Assembly: GCA_021209875.1 (NCBI GenBank)
Contig: JAGYVD010000005.1
Coordinates: forward strand, 2,294,001-2,358,000
Direction: 5' to 3'
Length of the DNA stretch: 64,000 nucleotides
Source: Rosellinia necatrix
Lineage: Eukaryota; Ascomycota; Sordariomycetes; Xylariales; Xylariaceae
The notes beneath the pieces were generated by a model. It was not told where the DNA came from. It was given only the letters and a program-made list of their open reading frames with translations, and made no database searches. Below are positions 22,986 through 34,096 of this stretch, piece after piece (position 1 is the first letter of the stretch; every line of letters starts with the position of its first letter). A program made the position numbers and the translations under genes.

Positions 22986-24300
22986 CTATGACACTGCCTC
23001 CTTCACTTTCTTACCTTTCTTACTCGTTTTACCTGCTGATTTCTTGTCGCCCTTTGCAGCCTTCTTGGAGACGGGTGCTGGCTCCTCGGTGTCCGCTTTA
23101 CCTGCCTGAAGTGCGGGCTCGAGCGCTTCCGGGGCGTTGTCTTTGGCCGCTTCAAGGGCAGGGATGTCAACATTCTCATCATGAACACCCTTGAGCTTCG
23201 GGGCTTCAAACTCGTAGCCTATTTCCCGCAGCTTCTTTGCTCGCTCGTTTCGTTTAGCCTCTTCCTTTGAAATTTTCCCCACCCAAGTGGACTCCGATAA
23301 AGGTTTCTTGAGCCTATTCCCTGCCATCTTGTTCCAAGGTATCTTCTTAAACCGTCGGTTCGCGCCGATCCACAGCTTCTCGTGTATCTGTGATTTCGGC
23401 ACTATCTTCACTTTCAGGATGTGGCCAGCCAGCAGGTAGTTATCCTAATGGTAGGTTAGGTCGACCTAAAGCGCAGGGAAGGAGGGAGTGTCTTACCATG
23501 GTTTTCGCAACAATTTCAGCCACCCCAAGTTCGGCGAATTCGATAAACTATACGAGCGAGGTATTAGTATAATCCCTCAATACATTCAAGGTGTGATGCT
23601 TGAGACATCCTGGCGCTCGCGTATATGAATAATATAATGCTATTTGAAAAGGTGAGGAGAGTAGCGGTGGGGTTAACACCTACAGCAAAATGTTTAGATT
23701 GGCCTGTTGCTTTATTCCGGGACATCCTAATTTTATTGACTTGCCCGAACTGAGAAAAGTATTCGCGCATTTGATGTTCATAAAATCCTTTAGGAATCCG
23801 GCCAATCTAATTCAACGTCAACACTTAGGCCTTCTCTTGGTGCTTGGGTAGAAGGTGCCATACGTATACAACTCCAGGTTCGCCATCATCCGGTTCGGAG
23901 GCTCCCTTGGCATCCTGAGGTACTATGGGAAGGTGCAGGTCTTTTATCTCTTCATCAGGGGTGGCATCATCTGGTTCGTCATCACTGTCGACTATTTTGG
24001 CTAGAGCTTGTGCCTCATCGTCGCCTTCCGAGCCTGGGGTTTCGTCATCTGGGCTAGGTTGTTCCTCCTTACGGTTCGCCGACGAGGTCGATCGCCTCGT
24101 TTTTTTTGATTTCGCACCTTCCTTCAATTTCTTCGTCGCAATTGGGGACGCATCGTCATTTGCAGCAGCTGCGGAAGAGCCGTGTTAGTTCGGTGATCTG
24201 TGGAAGTGTAAGCCAAAAACGGACCTTTGCGCTTTATTGGTGTTTTCTCTTTAGGCTGAGCCTTGGTAGAAGATGGCTTCCTTGGCCGTAACTCAGGCAT
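22986..24300 (-). CDS. NOP15: NOP15-like nucleolar RRM protein
   Basis: Nop15/NIFK family RNA-binding protein of pre-60S ribosome assembly in the nucleolus. Five exons: 24300-24225, 24168-23864, 23806-23684, 23547-23497 and 23444-22986, giving 337 residues. The N-terminal ~110 residues are basic then acidic. A single RRM is rebuilt by splicing: [20 protein letters not shown] (RNP2), [13 protein letters not shown], then [20 protein letters not shown] (RNP1 region) and [16 protein letters not shown]. The C-terminal half is Lys/Ala/Glu-rich, with the family-type [20 protein letters not shown] stretch and a Lys-rich end. Exon 4 is only 51 nt. Branch sites GAACTAAC, ACTAAT and CTAACC are visible. 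It is longer than the yeast protein because of both tails. It is divergent from the SMN gene. Confidence 0.9.
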
Positions 24301-24839
24301 TTTGAAAGCGGCTTATATAGGATATAGTCGTTGAGTCGGCAGTTCATAGCAAAAACCAAGCTGAATTGAATTTGACCCAATGAAAATTCTGCCGCCAAAA
24401 TTTTGGCGGTGAGAATGGCGCCAACCCCACCATCTTTCCGATAGGCTGATAGCGCAGGGAATACAGCATTAGTAGGTACGCTAGACTCCATATAGGTACC
24501 TCACTATCTAGATAGGTATCTGGGCAAGTACTGAGCCGCAGTAGCATAACTAAATACAGCAAATGTGTACCTAGGTACCCATGTAGCACCCCTTTCCCGC
24601 GCCATCATTCGCACCACCTCGTGGACAAGATTATAGGCTTATTAGTGACAACCTACCTACAGGCCCACCCATCTTAGGAGCTTCCGCCTAAACAAGCCAG
24701 TGCTTGTTTCAGCTGCTGAGGCACTGGAGCACCCACAACATAATTTATTTCTACGAAGTGCCTCACGCTGAAGCTGTCGTTAGCCGCCAGGGATGAGCAA
24801 TTGCGCTTAGCAGCCTTGGTTTTTTGTTTGGCAGACAGC
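24301..24839. promoter_or_regulatory. 539-bp divergent region between NOP15 and SMN
   Basis: It contains both promoters and leaders. Tandem TAGGTAC and CTAGATAGG motifs lie at 24,480-24,580. Just 5' of NOP15, a near-palindromic CCGCCAAAATTTTGGCGG lies at 24,392-24,409, which resembles an E2F/MBF-like GGCG core in inverted form; assignment to a factor is inference. Confidence 0.5.
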
Positions 24840-25628
24840 ATGGCTTCCGGAGATCGAGAACTAACGCACAACGAAATATGGGACGACTCAGCGTTGATCG
24901 ACTCGTGGGACCAAGCGTTGGAAGAATATAAGGTGCCATTCATGCAATTCAGACTCGCAAATGCCAGATAAGATGCTAACTGCACCTAGAAATATCATAG
25001 CATTCATAAAAATGGTGGTAATGTGAAGGATTTACTGAAGACCAAGAACGAAGAGTAAGGATGCCCTTTTGTTTCATGAACTTTCGGACGAGAGCCTCTT
25101 CGCGTTTCCCTCCCAAATTACTAAAAAGGCGGCTTTGAGAAGCGGCACTTCGGATGCCAAGCAGAACCTACATGAGATCGACGAGTCTTCAAACCATGGA
25201 AGACTCGAAACGACTTCCGAGATGGGAGAGGATAACCCCGTGAGTGCATCGCTATCCTAGCCCTTAGGAAGAACGAGAGCACATCGAAAGGGGCTTGGCA
25301 TGGGTCTCTTCAATATACTAACGAGACATAGAATGATGGGCAGGAAACCCAAAATGTAACAACTCAACATGACAGGCCGCGTGTCATCGGTGCCCCTCCA
25401 GCGCCTGCAGGTCTCCTTGGTTCAAGTACGTATTCCCAAGCTCTCCTTTCCCCATGCCTCTGAATCTTGCTGGGCCTTTCATATCTATCTATCTTATATA
25501 TTATGCTAGTGACGTACTGATTATTAATAGTACGTGATGAAAGCCTAAAGAAACTTCTCATGTCATGGTATTACGCTGGCTACTATACTGGTTATTACGA
25601 GGGTCAGCGGGATTCGCCACAAAATTGA
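24840..25628 (+). CDS. Survival motor neuron (SMN) homologue
   Basis: SMN oligomerises and assembles Sm rings on spliceosomal snRNAs with Gemin2. Five exons: 24840-24932, 24990-25054, about 25140-25239, 25332-25425 and 25531-25628, giving 149 residues, close to fission yeast Smn1. The N-terminal Gemin2-binding motif is IWDDSALIDSWDQALEEY, continuing KYHSIHKNGG after splicing. There is no Tudor domain, as in fission yeast. The C-terminal YG box is SWYYAGYYTGYYEGQ, needed for self-association. Introns 1 and 3 have GCTAAC and ACTAAC branch sites. The start of exon 3 uses a GAG acceptor chosen only because it keeps phase, so that boundary is uncertain; the two ends of the protein are secure. Confidence 0.88.
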
Positions 25629-27823
25629 GACGTTTTGTTTTCTAGTAAGACCCATCTCGAACTCCGAATACATTGGGAGGCTGGGAGTAAAAACTAAAGT
25701 GAGTAATCAATCCGACGGGGGTCTGGAACGATGGATGGTACTGTAACCAGTTGATGTTGATGTTGGCCCAGCGCAACCCATCGAAGTTGCTGCAGACTAT
25801 GTAGCACTCCGCAATCAAGATGGAATTGTGATGCGAGGTAAAAATTCTTTTTATAAATTTTACAACGCCATTCTTTTATCCCAATGCGATAAACGGACAA
25901 TGGCTACCTAGACATTGTGAGCCGTCATTCCGTTCTAAATTGTCGAATAAATCACATGACAGGGCCGTGAATGGTCTACATCCAAACTATGAAATTTGGG
26001 TGCCATGGCAACTGTGGTAATTCTACTTCCTTGGCTTGTGAATAGCGTATGAGAGAGTATTCGAATGTATTCTACGCACATATGTAGGTGCGCCGAAGGC
26101 ATCCAGCTAGGCGCGTTTCGAAACATTGGCAAACGGAACAAGTGGCGTTTTCGACTTCGAAGTTCATGATCGAACATCCCAAGAATACATCTGCGGCTAG
26201 TGATCACTGCGCCGAGTAAAGTCCTTCAAGGGAGGCCTCCAGACTTCTCCATACTCCCAGCTAAAATGGTGGCAGCCTTCTTTGTGGCATATCGACAGCC
26301 CAAGCTTCTACCAAGAACGCCAGAAACCTAGCCGAGCTGCATGTGGCAATCTTCCTGTGATAGATAGTGCACACCTGAAGCCGGATCTGTGCTTCGAGGT
26401 TGAGCCGAGATGAGTTGGGCGGCTGCGGGAGAGAAAAATATACCCTGTTAATAAGGACACAGAAGGATCTAGTAGGTCCTCAAGATGCCCAGATTTTCAA
26501 GCGAGCTTGACTGGCATTGGCAAATTTGAACGCTGACAGGGTTTTGAAATTCTACGCCTTACATAGGCGCTCTTCCGAGTATGAAGGGCAAAACAACACT
26601 AGATTAGGTATGTACATACTGGTAAAATCTACTGTATAAGTCTTTCCATTAAAGCTGAAGGTGGTATTTGCGTGGACACCGAAAGAAAGGAGAACCCCCA
26701 GACAACCGGGGTAAGAGGCCCTGCCAATACGGAGGCGGCCATGTCCCGGTCTTAGCCACGCTGCCCAACTGACAATAACCGTCAAAGCTCACTTCCCCCC
26801 ATCTCTCCACTCTCTGTAACTAGTGTACCTTACCCACGCTAGTATTGCCACACCAAAGGAGGCCGATGTGAAGCACCAATAACAAGCGAAATCAACTAAC
26901 TAGATCTCAGGTATCGGCTTAGTCGACCAGGCTGCACTATGTGCACATGGAAACCGATGATGCTATACCATAGGTGTCTCTAATTTGATTCTGGGGAAGT
27001 AGTTGTCATATCTTGGGCCTCATTTGAACCTAGCCGCTATGTCTGGGGTGCCTATAGTGTATTATTGGTGACTCTGGAAGCCACGGCGGTTCTCACACGC
27101 TTAAGCGACCACGCAAAACACCACCAAAACGATTCTGGCACACCCCTAGCCCCTGGGACATGGTCCAGCCTTGGCGATCCTCCGCCCACACTGCTATTGC
27201 TCCATACATTACACTACACTGGAGCAGAGAGCCGCAATCCTTGAATCCACATCCTTGAGACTCACAGGCATCGCTATCTCTAAACCTGGCCCTCTTCACC
27301 TCGTGGTGTTTGGGACTAGGATCGGGCGCACACTCCCCCGAAATGGGATTCCGGCATTCGTCCTGATCGGAATGGTCCTCCTGATTTTGTTTCGAGATCC
27401 CCTCCTCAAGCGCTCCAGGGGCAGGTGTGATACGGTACGGTAAGGAGAGAAAGATCCCGGCCTCTGACATGATCCGCCGGACGTTCATGCTCGATTTAAG
27501 CCATGATATCCCCCCCGTGGCCGGTAGGTCGTTTGTTTCTTCTTCATCTCTTCTTTAGACGACGTACTCCAGGTTCGCTCTCTTTCTTTCCTCTCTTTCT
27601 CCTGTCTTCCACACCCGTTCATTTCACTTCGTCACGAGCAGGGCCTCGATATTCCTACGTCTCTTAATTGCCAGACTCGACTCAAACCGTCACGGTCTTT
27701 TTCTCCCAGGAAATACTAGTAGTCACGTCACCCTCTCGAGGAGGAACGCTCTCGACCTCACCCTATCCCCGATAAAAAAAAAAAAAAAAAAACCTACGTT
27801 AATTTCGCGTCACACAAGTCACG
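25629..27823. other. 2.2-kb intergenic stretch
   Basis: No frame shows a known domain or consistent splice joins. A 77-codon frame on the minus strand at 26552-26785 contains GKTYTVDF but lacks a signal peptide or partner exon. The last 300 bases before 27,824 are C/T-rich with an A18 tract (27,775-27,792), typical of a strongly expressed fungal promoter and leader. Confidence 0.55.
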
Positions 27824-29018
27824 ATGAAGTACTCAACTGTCCTCTCTTTGGCTATGGCCCCTCTGGCCATGGCTAAAGTTATCCGAAATGTCTACCCGGT
27901 AGAGAAACGAAATGGCCACCTGACCAATGGCGGCGGTGCGGTTGTAGGCGGCGCCAACGGTGTAGTTGTGGGTGGTACCAACGGCGTGGTCGTAGGCGGT
28001 ACCAACGCCGTAGTGGTTGGAGGCGGCACGCAGGTTATCATCGTCTGGGTGAACCCTGGAAACAACGCCGCGACAACGACCGTACGGGAAGCCGTCACCG
28101 TCACGCAGACTGTCACAGCCGGCGTAGCAGACACAACCGTCGGAACCGCAACCGTCCCCGCTGGTGCCACCACCACCGTAGCTGGACCAGGAGCCACTCA
28201 CACAGTACAAGTCGGTGGTGCCGCAGGTCTTGCCTACTCACCACCCGAGATCAAGGCAGCGGTAGGCGATATGGTTGTCTTCACCTTCATGAGCCAGAAC
28301 CACACCGTCACCCAGTCTACCTTCGCTGCTCCCTGCGACCCGATGGAGGGTGGCATGAACTCTGGTTTCCAGCCCAACAAGGACAATGCGGTCGTCCCCG
28401 CCCCCCAGGTTGCCATGCAAGTCATGACTGCCGAGCCTATCTGTAAGTGATGGCATTCAAGACAATCTAGTTCCGGTTGTCCGCAGCGCTAATTCTATCC
28501 CAGGGTTCTACTGTGCTCAGATGGGCCACTGCGGCAAGGGCATGGTGTTCTCCATCAACCCGTCCACGGACAAGACGCAGGCCATGTTCCAGGCCATGGC
28601 CATCCAGCAGAAGGGCCAGGGCGCCGGCAGTGCCATCACCGGCAATGCCACGTCGAGCGCCGTGGCCGGCGACCCCGCTGCTACCGGTGCTCCCGCTGCC
28701 ACGGAGGCTCCCGCCGGCACTGACGCCCCCGCCGCCACAGAGACTCCTACCGCCGGCGCCGGTGGTGCGACCGGGACCGGTGCCGCAGAAGGCGCCATCC
28801 AGACCGGCACGGGCGAGCTCGTCGCCGGCGCCTGCGTGTGCGCCGTCACATGCACGGGCGGCGCTTTCCCGGCCGCGAACGTCCAAGGCATCGGCAACTT
28901 CGGCGGTATCCCTGGTATGTAGCCTCGCACATACAATCAGTGGCTTTCCATCGGAACATGTCCAAAGCTGACCCATGTCGCAGGCGCGATACCCGCCAGC
29001 ATGGCCGAGGTCTTTTAA
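27824..29018 (+). CDS. Secreted cupredoxin with Gly-rich repeats
   Basis: An extracellular type-1 copper (cupredoxin-like) protein of the fungal serine-rich family. Exons 27824-28442, 28504-28914 and 28984-29018 give 354 residues. Residues 1-17 are a signal peptide. Residues 40-68 are repeats of the type NGVVVGGT. The cupredoxin domain spans about 125-235, with YSPPEIKAAVGDMVVFTF. Copper ligands fit H160 (in SQNHTVTQ), C210, H215 and M220 (in WFYCAQMGHCGKGM), which splicing of intron 1 brings together. A long Ala/Gly/Thr/Pro-rich linker follows (residues 235-300), then a short Cys-containing segment (GACVCAVTC). The last exon adds only AIPASMAEVF, so no clear GPI signal remains. The physiological role is not known; the redox role is inference from the ligand set. 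Confidence 0.87.
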
Positions 29019-30089
29019 AACCAAAAATTAACGTTAACGCGGGATTAGAGAGGGTCATGACGGCGGATGATTATTGTATATTCATTGCCTGTATTTAAAA
29101 AAAACACACGGGGTAGACATTCCTGGCTGAGTTGGGATCACTTTGACGTACTTATTTTTTTTTTTTTTTCGGGAGACCAATCTGGCAACCTGAGGCAGGG
29201 GATTAATTTTTATTGTATGTGGCTTATAGGGTGTTTTTAAACATAACCTAGATATGACTGGATCGTATACCTTTTATCGTTACTCTTTCACGACTGTTTT
29301 ATGTGGAGAGTATTAGGTCGTCTATGTAATAAATTTGTCAATGGACGAAACAGATTTTTTTTTTTTTTTTTCAAAAGTGGTAACAAAACGACGAATTTGA
29401 TCGATTTCCTAGTCATGAAATGACACCATAAACGGCCGCCAGTAGCCACTACGGACAGACAAAATGGTGGTGGTGGTCTTGGCCTCCGGGTTCTTGCAGC
29501 CCGAGTGGGTGCAGGCTTGACCGGTTACCCTGTGTCTGGGGGCATAGGTCTGAGGGTGTTATACCCCATCCACGTGCTTAACCTTCGCTGCGTTTATGAC
29601 GCCTTCAACCCCCTGGTTAGAGCCCCGGTACTGATTACTATAGAGCGCTGGGAAACGGATCTATATAATAACCCTCTATTTAATACTAAACACGATCTAG
29701 ATAAGCAGGCTGGGGTTCTCTATACAAGTATGTCGATAGACATTTCTAACGACTATGGCAAACACGGAAGCCTGATGGACCGGAGGAGTTTTGTTGAAAC
29801 TTAGGTAATACTTTATTGCAAACAGAGAACGAACTCCTATCACGCCTCAAAACATCCATCCTGTATCGTGGCTTTACTGCTGTTGACTTTGTGTGCTTCG
29901 CTAACCCGCCTGGCGACGCCCTCCAACCATCGGTGTGAACCCCTCTTCTCTGCCATAGAGCGGAGAAGACTGCAGGCTTCACGCGGGCTGGGTTTGATAG
30001 CCGGGAAGACACTCAAATCATGTTTCTCAACAGGTCGTTCCCGGTATCAAGCTGCCAACAGTGGAGACGCGGGGGTTATCGTGCACGCA
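29019..30089. other. Intergenic, no gene seen
   Basis: It holds the 3' region of the cupredoxin gene with T13 and T16 tracts (29,156 and 29,355). Short frames at 29,505-30,012 conflict in strand and have no family signature. Confidence 0.55.
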
Positions 30090-30754
30090 TTACTTCTTCC
30101 CACCGCTGGCGGTGGCGGCTTTCTTCGCATCGGCTATAGACACGTGGCTACCTGTTAGCCCCTTGACTCGAGCGTTGTGCGCCAAGGAGAGACCAGCTTA
30201 CCAGCTTCCTGCTTCTGTCGCATCAGAGCAGCGAGAGCCTCCTTGTCGCGCGCCATCTCCGAGCCGGTCTTGTTGTTCTTCGTCTTCTACACATGTCACA
30301 GCTTCGGGTTAGTATCTATTGCATTCCTCTCAGCGGATCGCTACATTGGTCAGAACATCGACCTGTTCACGGCCGGGATTCCATAAGCAGGGCGTCTGAT
30401 CAAACCCTCCAAGGGCAGCAAGCGGTGACGAGAGCAGGCTGCAAGGGGTAGTAAGTCTGTCAACGAGCGATTGGGGACAGCGAGGGGGCTGTCGGCTCAA
30501 GCGCGCTTGTGGCTTGACCATTCGGGTTCCTAGAATGCTTCGTCGGATGCTCCTGGCAGATTTGGTAGCATAGTCCTCCTCCCCCCAGGTTGCCCGCATG
30601 CGCTCCGGACCTGATCTCCGGGGTATTTGAGATTTGAGATTTGGAAGGCAGCCGAAGGGACACCGTCAGGCAGAATTTTTTTTGGGCTTACCACCGAGGC
30701 TTGGTTCTTGAGATTCTTCTCACGCGCCTTGTCACGTTGGTTACCGCGAGCCAT
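30090..30754 (-). CDS. SERF/4F5-like small basic protein
   Basis: Exons 30754-30692, 30286-30202 and 30133-30090 give 63 residues. The start MARGNQRDKAREKNLKNQ is the signature of the 4F5/SERF family, small charged proteins that bind amyloid-forming proteins and nucleic acids and speed aggregation. After a 405-nt intron, long for this genome, exon 2 gives KTKNNKTGSEMARDKEALAA, and exon 3 supplies a Lys/Ala tail ending GGKK. Intron 1 has an ATACTAAC branch site and a TGTAG acceptor; intron 2 has a GCTAAC branch site. The open frame running past exon 1 to 30530 is intron read-through. The family call is secure; cellular role in fungi is inferred from animal and yeast work. Confidence 0.85.
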
Positions 30755-33232
30755 AATTAGAAAAAGGAAAAAAGAAAGTGCCTAGGGGCGCTAGAAGGGC
30801 GCTTGATCAAACGTGCGTGCGATGATGCGTCGCGGTCGAGGTCGGGATGATAGGACGGTAGGCGAGAAGTGGGTGGTTTGGGAAGGGTGCCGTCAGTCCA
30901 ATTTGCGGGCATGTGGAATAGAATGGTCGGAAGAGGGAAGGCGGCTGCCTGCAGCAGAAATAAGCCGTAACATGCTTCGGTAGGTACATAACTTACAAGG
31001 AATAACTAAGCGCGTTAGAACTCGAGTTCGAGGGCCGGCCCCACACGACCCGGCCGAGGCGGTATCAGTGGGTTCCAGCGGTTGCACGTTTGCGATCGCG
31101 AGCGCTCTTGGCCAATCAAGCCTGCACTAAACGCTGAAACTAAAATTCACCCGCTGATCCACTGCCGCCCGTTGCCTTTAGCTTTGCCTATAATGTTTCT
31201 CACACTATGGTTTCTTTCACCCCCTTCATATTGCTGTCGGGGATACAACCATGATCTAAATCAGCCTCAAGCACGTATGAAACATTCACCAAAATGAATA
31301 GGATGGCTATAACTGCTGCTTATGTTGCCATCGCATGTCGACTCGACATTCTTCATTCTTGAATCTTCCCGCAGATGCAAGGTCCCGTAGGAAGGAGGAA
31401 GGGAAATTTTGCGTGTGCTTCCGTAAGTGTAGTTATTGCATCTATCGTATTGTATTAATAGTATAGTATGCAACCAGGCACATACACTACCGGTATTCTC
31501 CATAGAAGCCCGCATCGCCAGCCAAGGCCTGAAATTAATCTTTTGATATTGCTTTGTTCCAAAAGAGAAGGTACCTCTCTCTATATAACTACACCAGCAC
31601 CTTTCCTTGGCGACAAGGTGATAGTTCGTGGAGTTATCCCACCAGTTAGTTTAACTACCTGCACGACTATGGGATGCAGGTACGGGCAAGACAGGCGAGA
31701 CCGGCAAAACTAGGAAGCAGAACTGGTCGCTGCAGAGAGCAACGGGGAAAAGACAGAGAGAAACTTGCTGCCATGAGGGACGATACGCATGCTTTAGGTA
31801 GGTTATCCTGATATTTATCACACCCCGTTTTCGACGATGCAAGGGCCGTGCTGGACGGTAGCTCGGTACCTGGCGTGCCTGGTATCGAATGCAAGAGGTC
31901 AATGGGCAAAGCGTCGTAGTTAGTGGGGTTTAGCAGTTGCTTGGGAGGAGGACTGAAACAGAGCGGGTTGCCTTGTGACCAATCAATCACGATCCTGACA
32001 CCCGCCCGGCGCAATGCCCTGGCGGGTGTCGGCTTCGGCCATTGGACGGTGTGGTGCATCGGCCATCCCACCACGCCTAGCACTTGGGTATCGTGTGTAC
32101 AGTGCAGTGGTGCCATCCGTCAGAACATGGCAGTACATGGCAGTACGTGGATCGCCACGATTGGCGATTCGCGCCCAGCTCCTACCGGTCCGAACGGGTG
32201 ATGCACCAGATACCAAGTAGGTACCCAGACTCGCTCGCCCGGCAAGACGCTACTGGGCCAGATATTTCGGGCCAAATATCTTGGGCTAAATAGCTTGCAC
32301 CCAAACGAACCTTTGCACGACCCAACCTGGTAGCTCGCCTACCACCTCGCCGAGATCTGCTGGTACGTACTGCCTAACCAGGCACTGTCAGCAAGTATAG
32401 CAGTCTGGGCGGCCCACGAATTACAGGTAATATGCACGGCACGGCATGGATGCGGCGTCTGGCAAGGGAGACGAGAACGGGACGGGGTGCAGGCGGGGGG
32501 TTACAGGTACCTCGCTTGCTTGTTGATTGTTGATGGACTATGGATTTGAGACTGCTCGCGCCTAACGGGATCCATTGGCTCTCAGGCGCCGAAGCGCTTC
32601 TTGGATGCGAAGCGTCCTATAGGGTAGATTTCAGTGCGTGTTCTCAGTAGCTTCGTTAGGCTATGGGTAGCTTTGCGGGTGTATAAACTCGAGCCGGCCG
32701 CCCTATGGTTGTATTATTGCTGGCAAACATCTCTTTCTTTTGTTTCAAGTCTGTCATAAAGATTTCCATAATCCAGGGCTGCCGGTGCATCTCCGTCCTT
32801 TCTTCAGCGTCTTTAGCCTCTTACATACTTGATTATTGTCCTCGACGGATAACAATCCCACCAGCACACCACCAGCACACAACACTTGCAGACTATCTTT
32901 GGCATCTTTGACCTTGTTTGTCTTTCACTGACTGCCATTGTTTTGTTATCGCCTTTCATTCATTCACTGCATTGTTCTGACGACCATAAATATACTTGGT
33001 AAAGCCGACTACGCACACGCCTTCCTCCTCCCGTATCGGCCATCTACTTCCCTTCGACCCCCCAACGTCCAACGTCCATTCATTTCTCGACGATATATCT
33101 GCCAGCCAGATTTTTCTTCCATCGTTCTGCTCAGTTACCTAAAACACCGACCGTGTGGTATTGTGCTCGACTCAACTGCAGGCAGTTTATAAAACGTTGG
33201 TAGATCCGTCTCATGTGCATTTTGTGCTAAAA
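30755..33232. other. 2.5-kb intergenic stretch
   Basis: No supported gene. The frames around 31,651-32,220 overlap on three phases and both strands without domains. The region 32,700-33,230 is C/T-rich and reads as a long 5' leader of the next gene. Confidence 0.55.
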
Positions 33233-34096
33233 ATGCCCAACCAAGAACAAACCACTGACAAAAATGACGCCGATAGAAATAAGGCGCTAAAAATCGAGAA
33301 AATTCTCGCCATGTTTGGAAAGAATAGTTCCTCCGGCTTCCAAGGTCACGCCTACATCATTCTGCAGGTCATTCGTTTCTGTAACGTCGCTGTGCTACTG
33401 GCCGTCATGGTGGCGTCGGTGCTCATGCTCATCTTCGCCAAGCTGCCCAACGGTTTCCAGTTCTTCGCCGACATCGTCCACGCTCTCGTCTTCTTTTTCG
33501 CCGCCCTTCTCATCTACACCGAGATCGGCGTTTGGGCCACGGGGCAAGAATTCGTGGCTAGAGCCTGGCCCATGCTCGGACCTGATCGAGGATTCACAGG
33601 ACTTGGTGCTATCATGGCCGTCATCGGCTGTCACCTCCTCGGCGGCCTCAACAGCGGCACCTACACCGCGGGCGGCGTGCCGTCCCAGATCCCGCAGGTC
33701 ATCATCGGGGTCGGCATTGTGACGATCACTTTTGGGTTTACCAACATCATCGCCTCGCTCGTATTCAAAAGCAACGAGGTGCGCGCCCGCGTGGTTAGAC
33801 AGGCCGGGGCGACTGTCCCGAACATGAGCCTTAACGGCAGCACCGGCTTCAACTCTCGCTCTAACAGTACGCGGAAGCCAGACATCAGCGGCCCCTTCCC
33901 CATGTCTACCAACGACCAATTCCAGCCCGCGGATTACTTCCCCGGCGATGACAAATCCATGAACTCCTTCGATTCTCGCCATAGCCCCATAATGCCAGAA
34001 ATTAGCCGGCCACCTACCGCCATGCACCCTGCGAACAGAGTGACACACTATTCCGAGGCGAGTCACATTGATCGTTTCGGGAACAGCATGGTATGA
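33233..34096 (+). CDS. Four-TM fungal membrane protein, MARVEL-like
   Basis: An intronless gene of 287 residues. I chose the ATG at 33233 (MPNQEQTTDK) because the frame upstream of it is a poor coding sequence. Four membrane segments are visible: about residues 45-68 (VIRFCNVAVLLAVMVASVLM), 76-100 (FFADIVHALVFFFAALLIYT), 122-140 (GLGAIMAVIGCHLLGGL) and 158-180 (VIIGVGIVTITFGFTNIIAS). This resembles the MARVEL-like fungal membrane families with no assigned function. The last ~100 residues are a cytosolic Ser/Asn/Pro-rich tail, probably phosphorylated. The third-position GC content is normal for the window. Confidence 0.8.
   Translation: MPNQEQTTDKNDADRNKALKIEKILAMFGKNSSSGFQGHAYIILQVIRFCNVAVLLAVMVASVLMLIFAKLPNGFQFFADIVHALVFFFAALLIYTEIGVWATGQEFVARAWPMLGPDRGFTGLGAIMAVIGCHLLGGLNSGTYTAGGVPSQIPQVIIGVGIVTITFGFTNIIASLVFKSNEVRARVVRQAGATVPNMSLNGSTGFNSRSNSTRKPDISGPFPMSTNDQFQPADYFPGDDKSMNSFDSRHSPIMPEISRPPTAMHPANRVTHYSEASHIDRFGNSMV

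Noticed and set aside
26552..26785. 77-codon minus frame with GKTYTVDF
   Set aside because: No start context, partner exon or family match; likely chance.
27833..28456. Minus-strand frames opposite the cupredoxin
   Set aside because: Shadows of the sense gene, which has signal peptide, copper ligands and correct splice joins.
31651..32220. Cluster of overlapping frames on both strands
   Set aside because: No domain and no consistent coding phase; ordinary GC-richer intergenic DNA.
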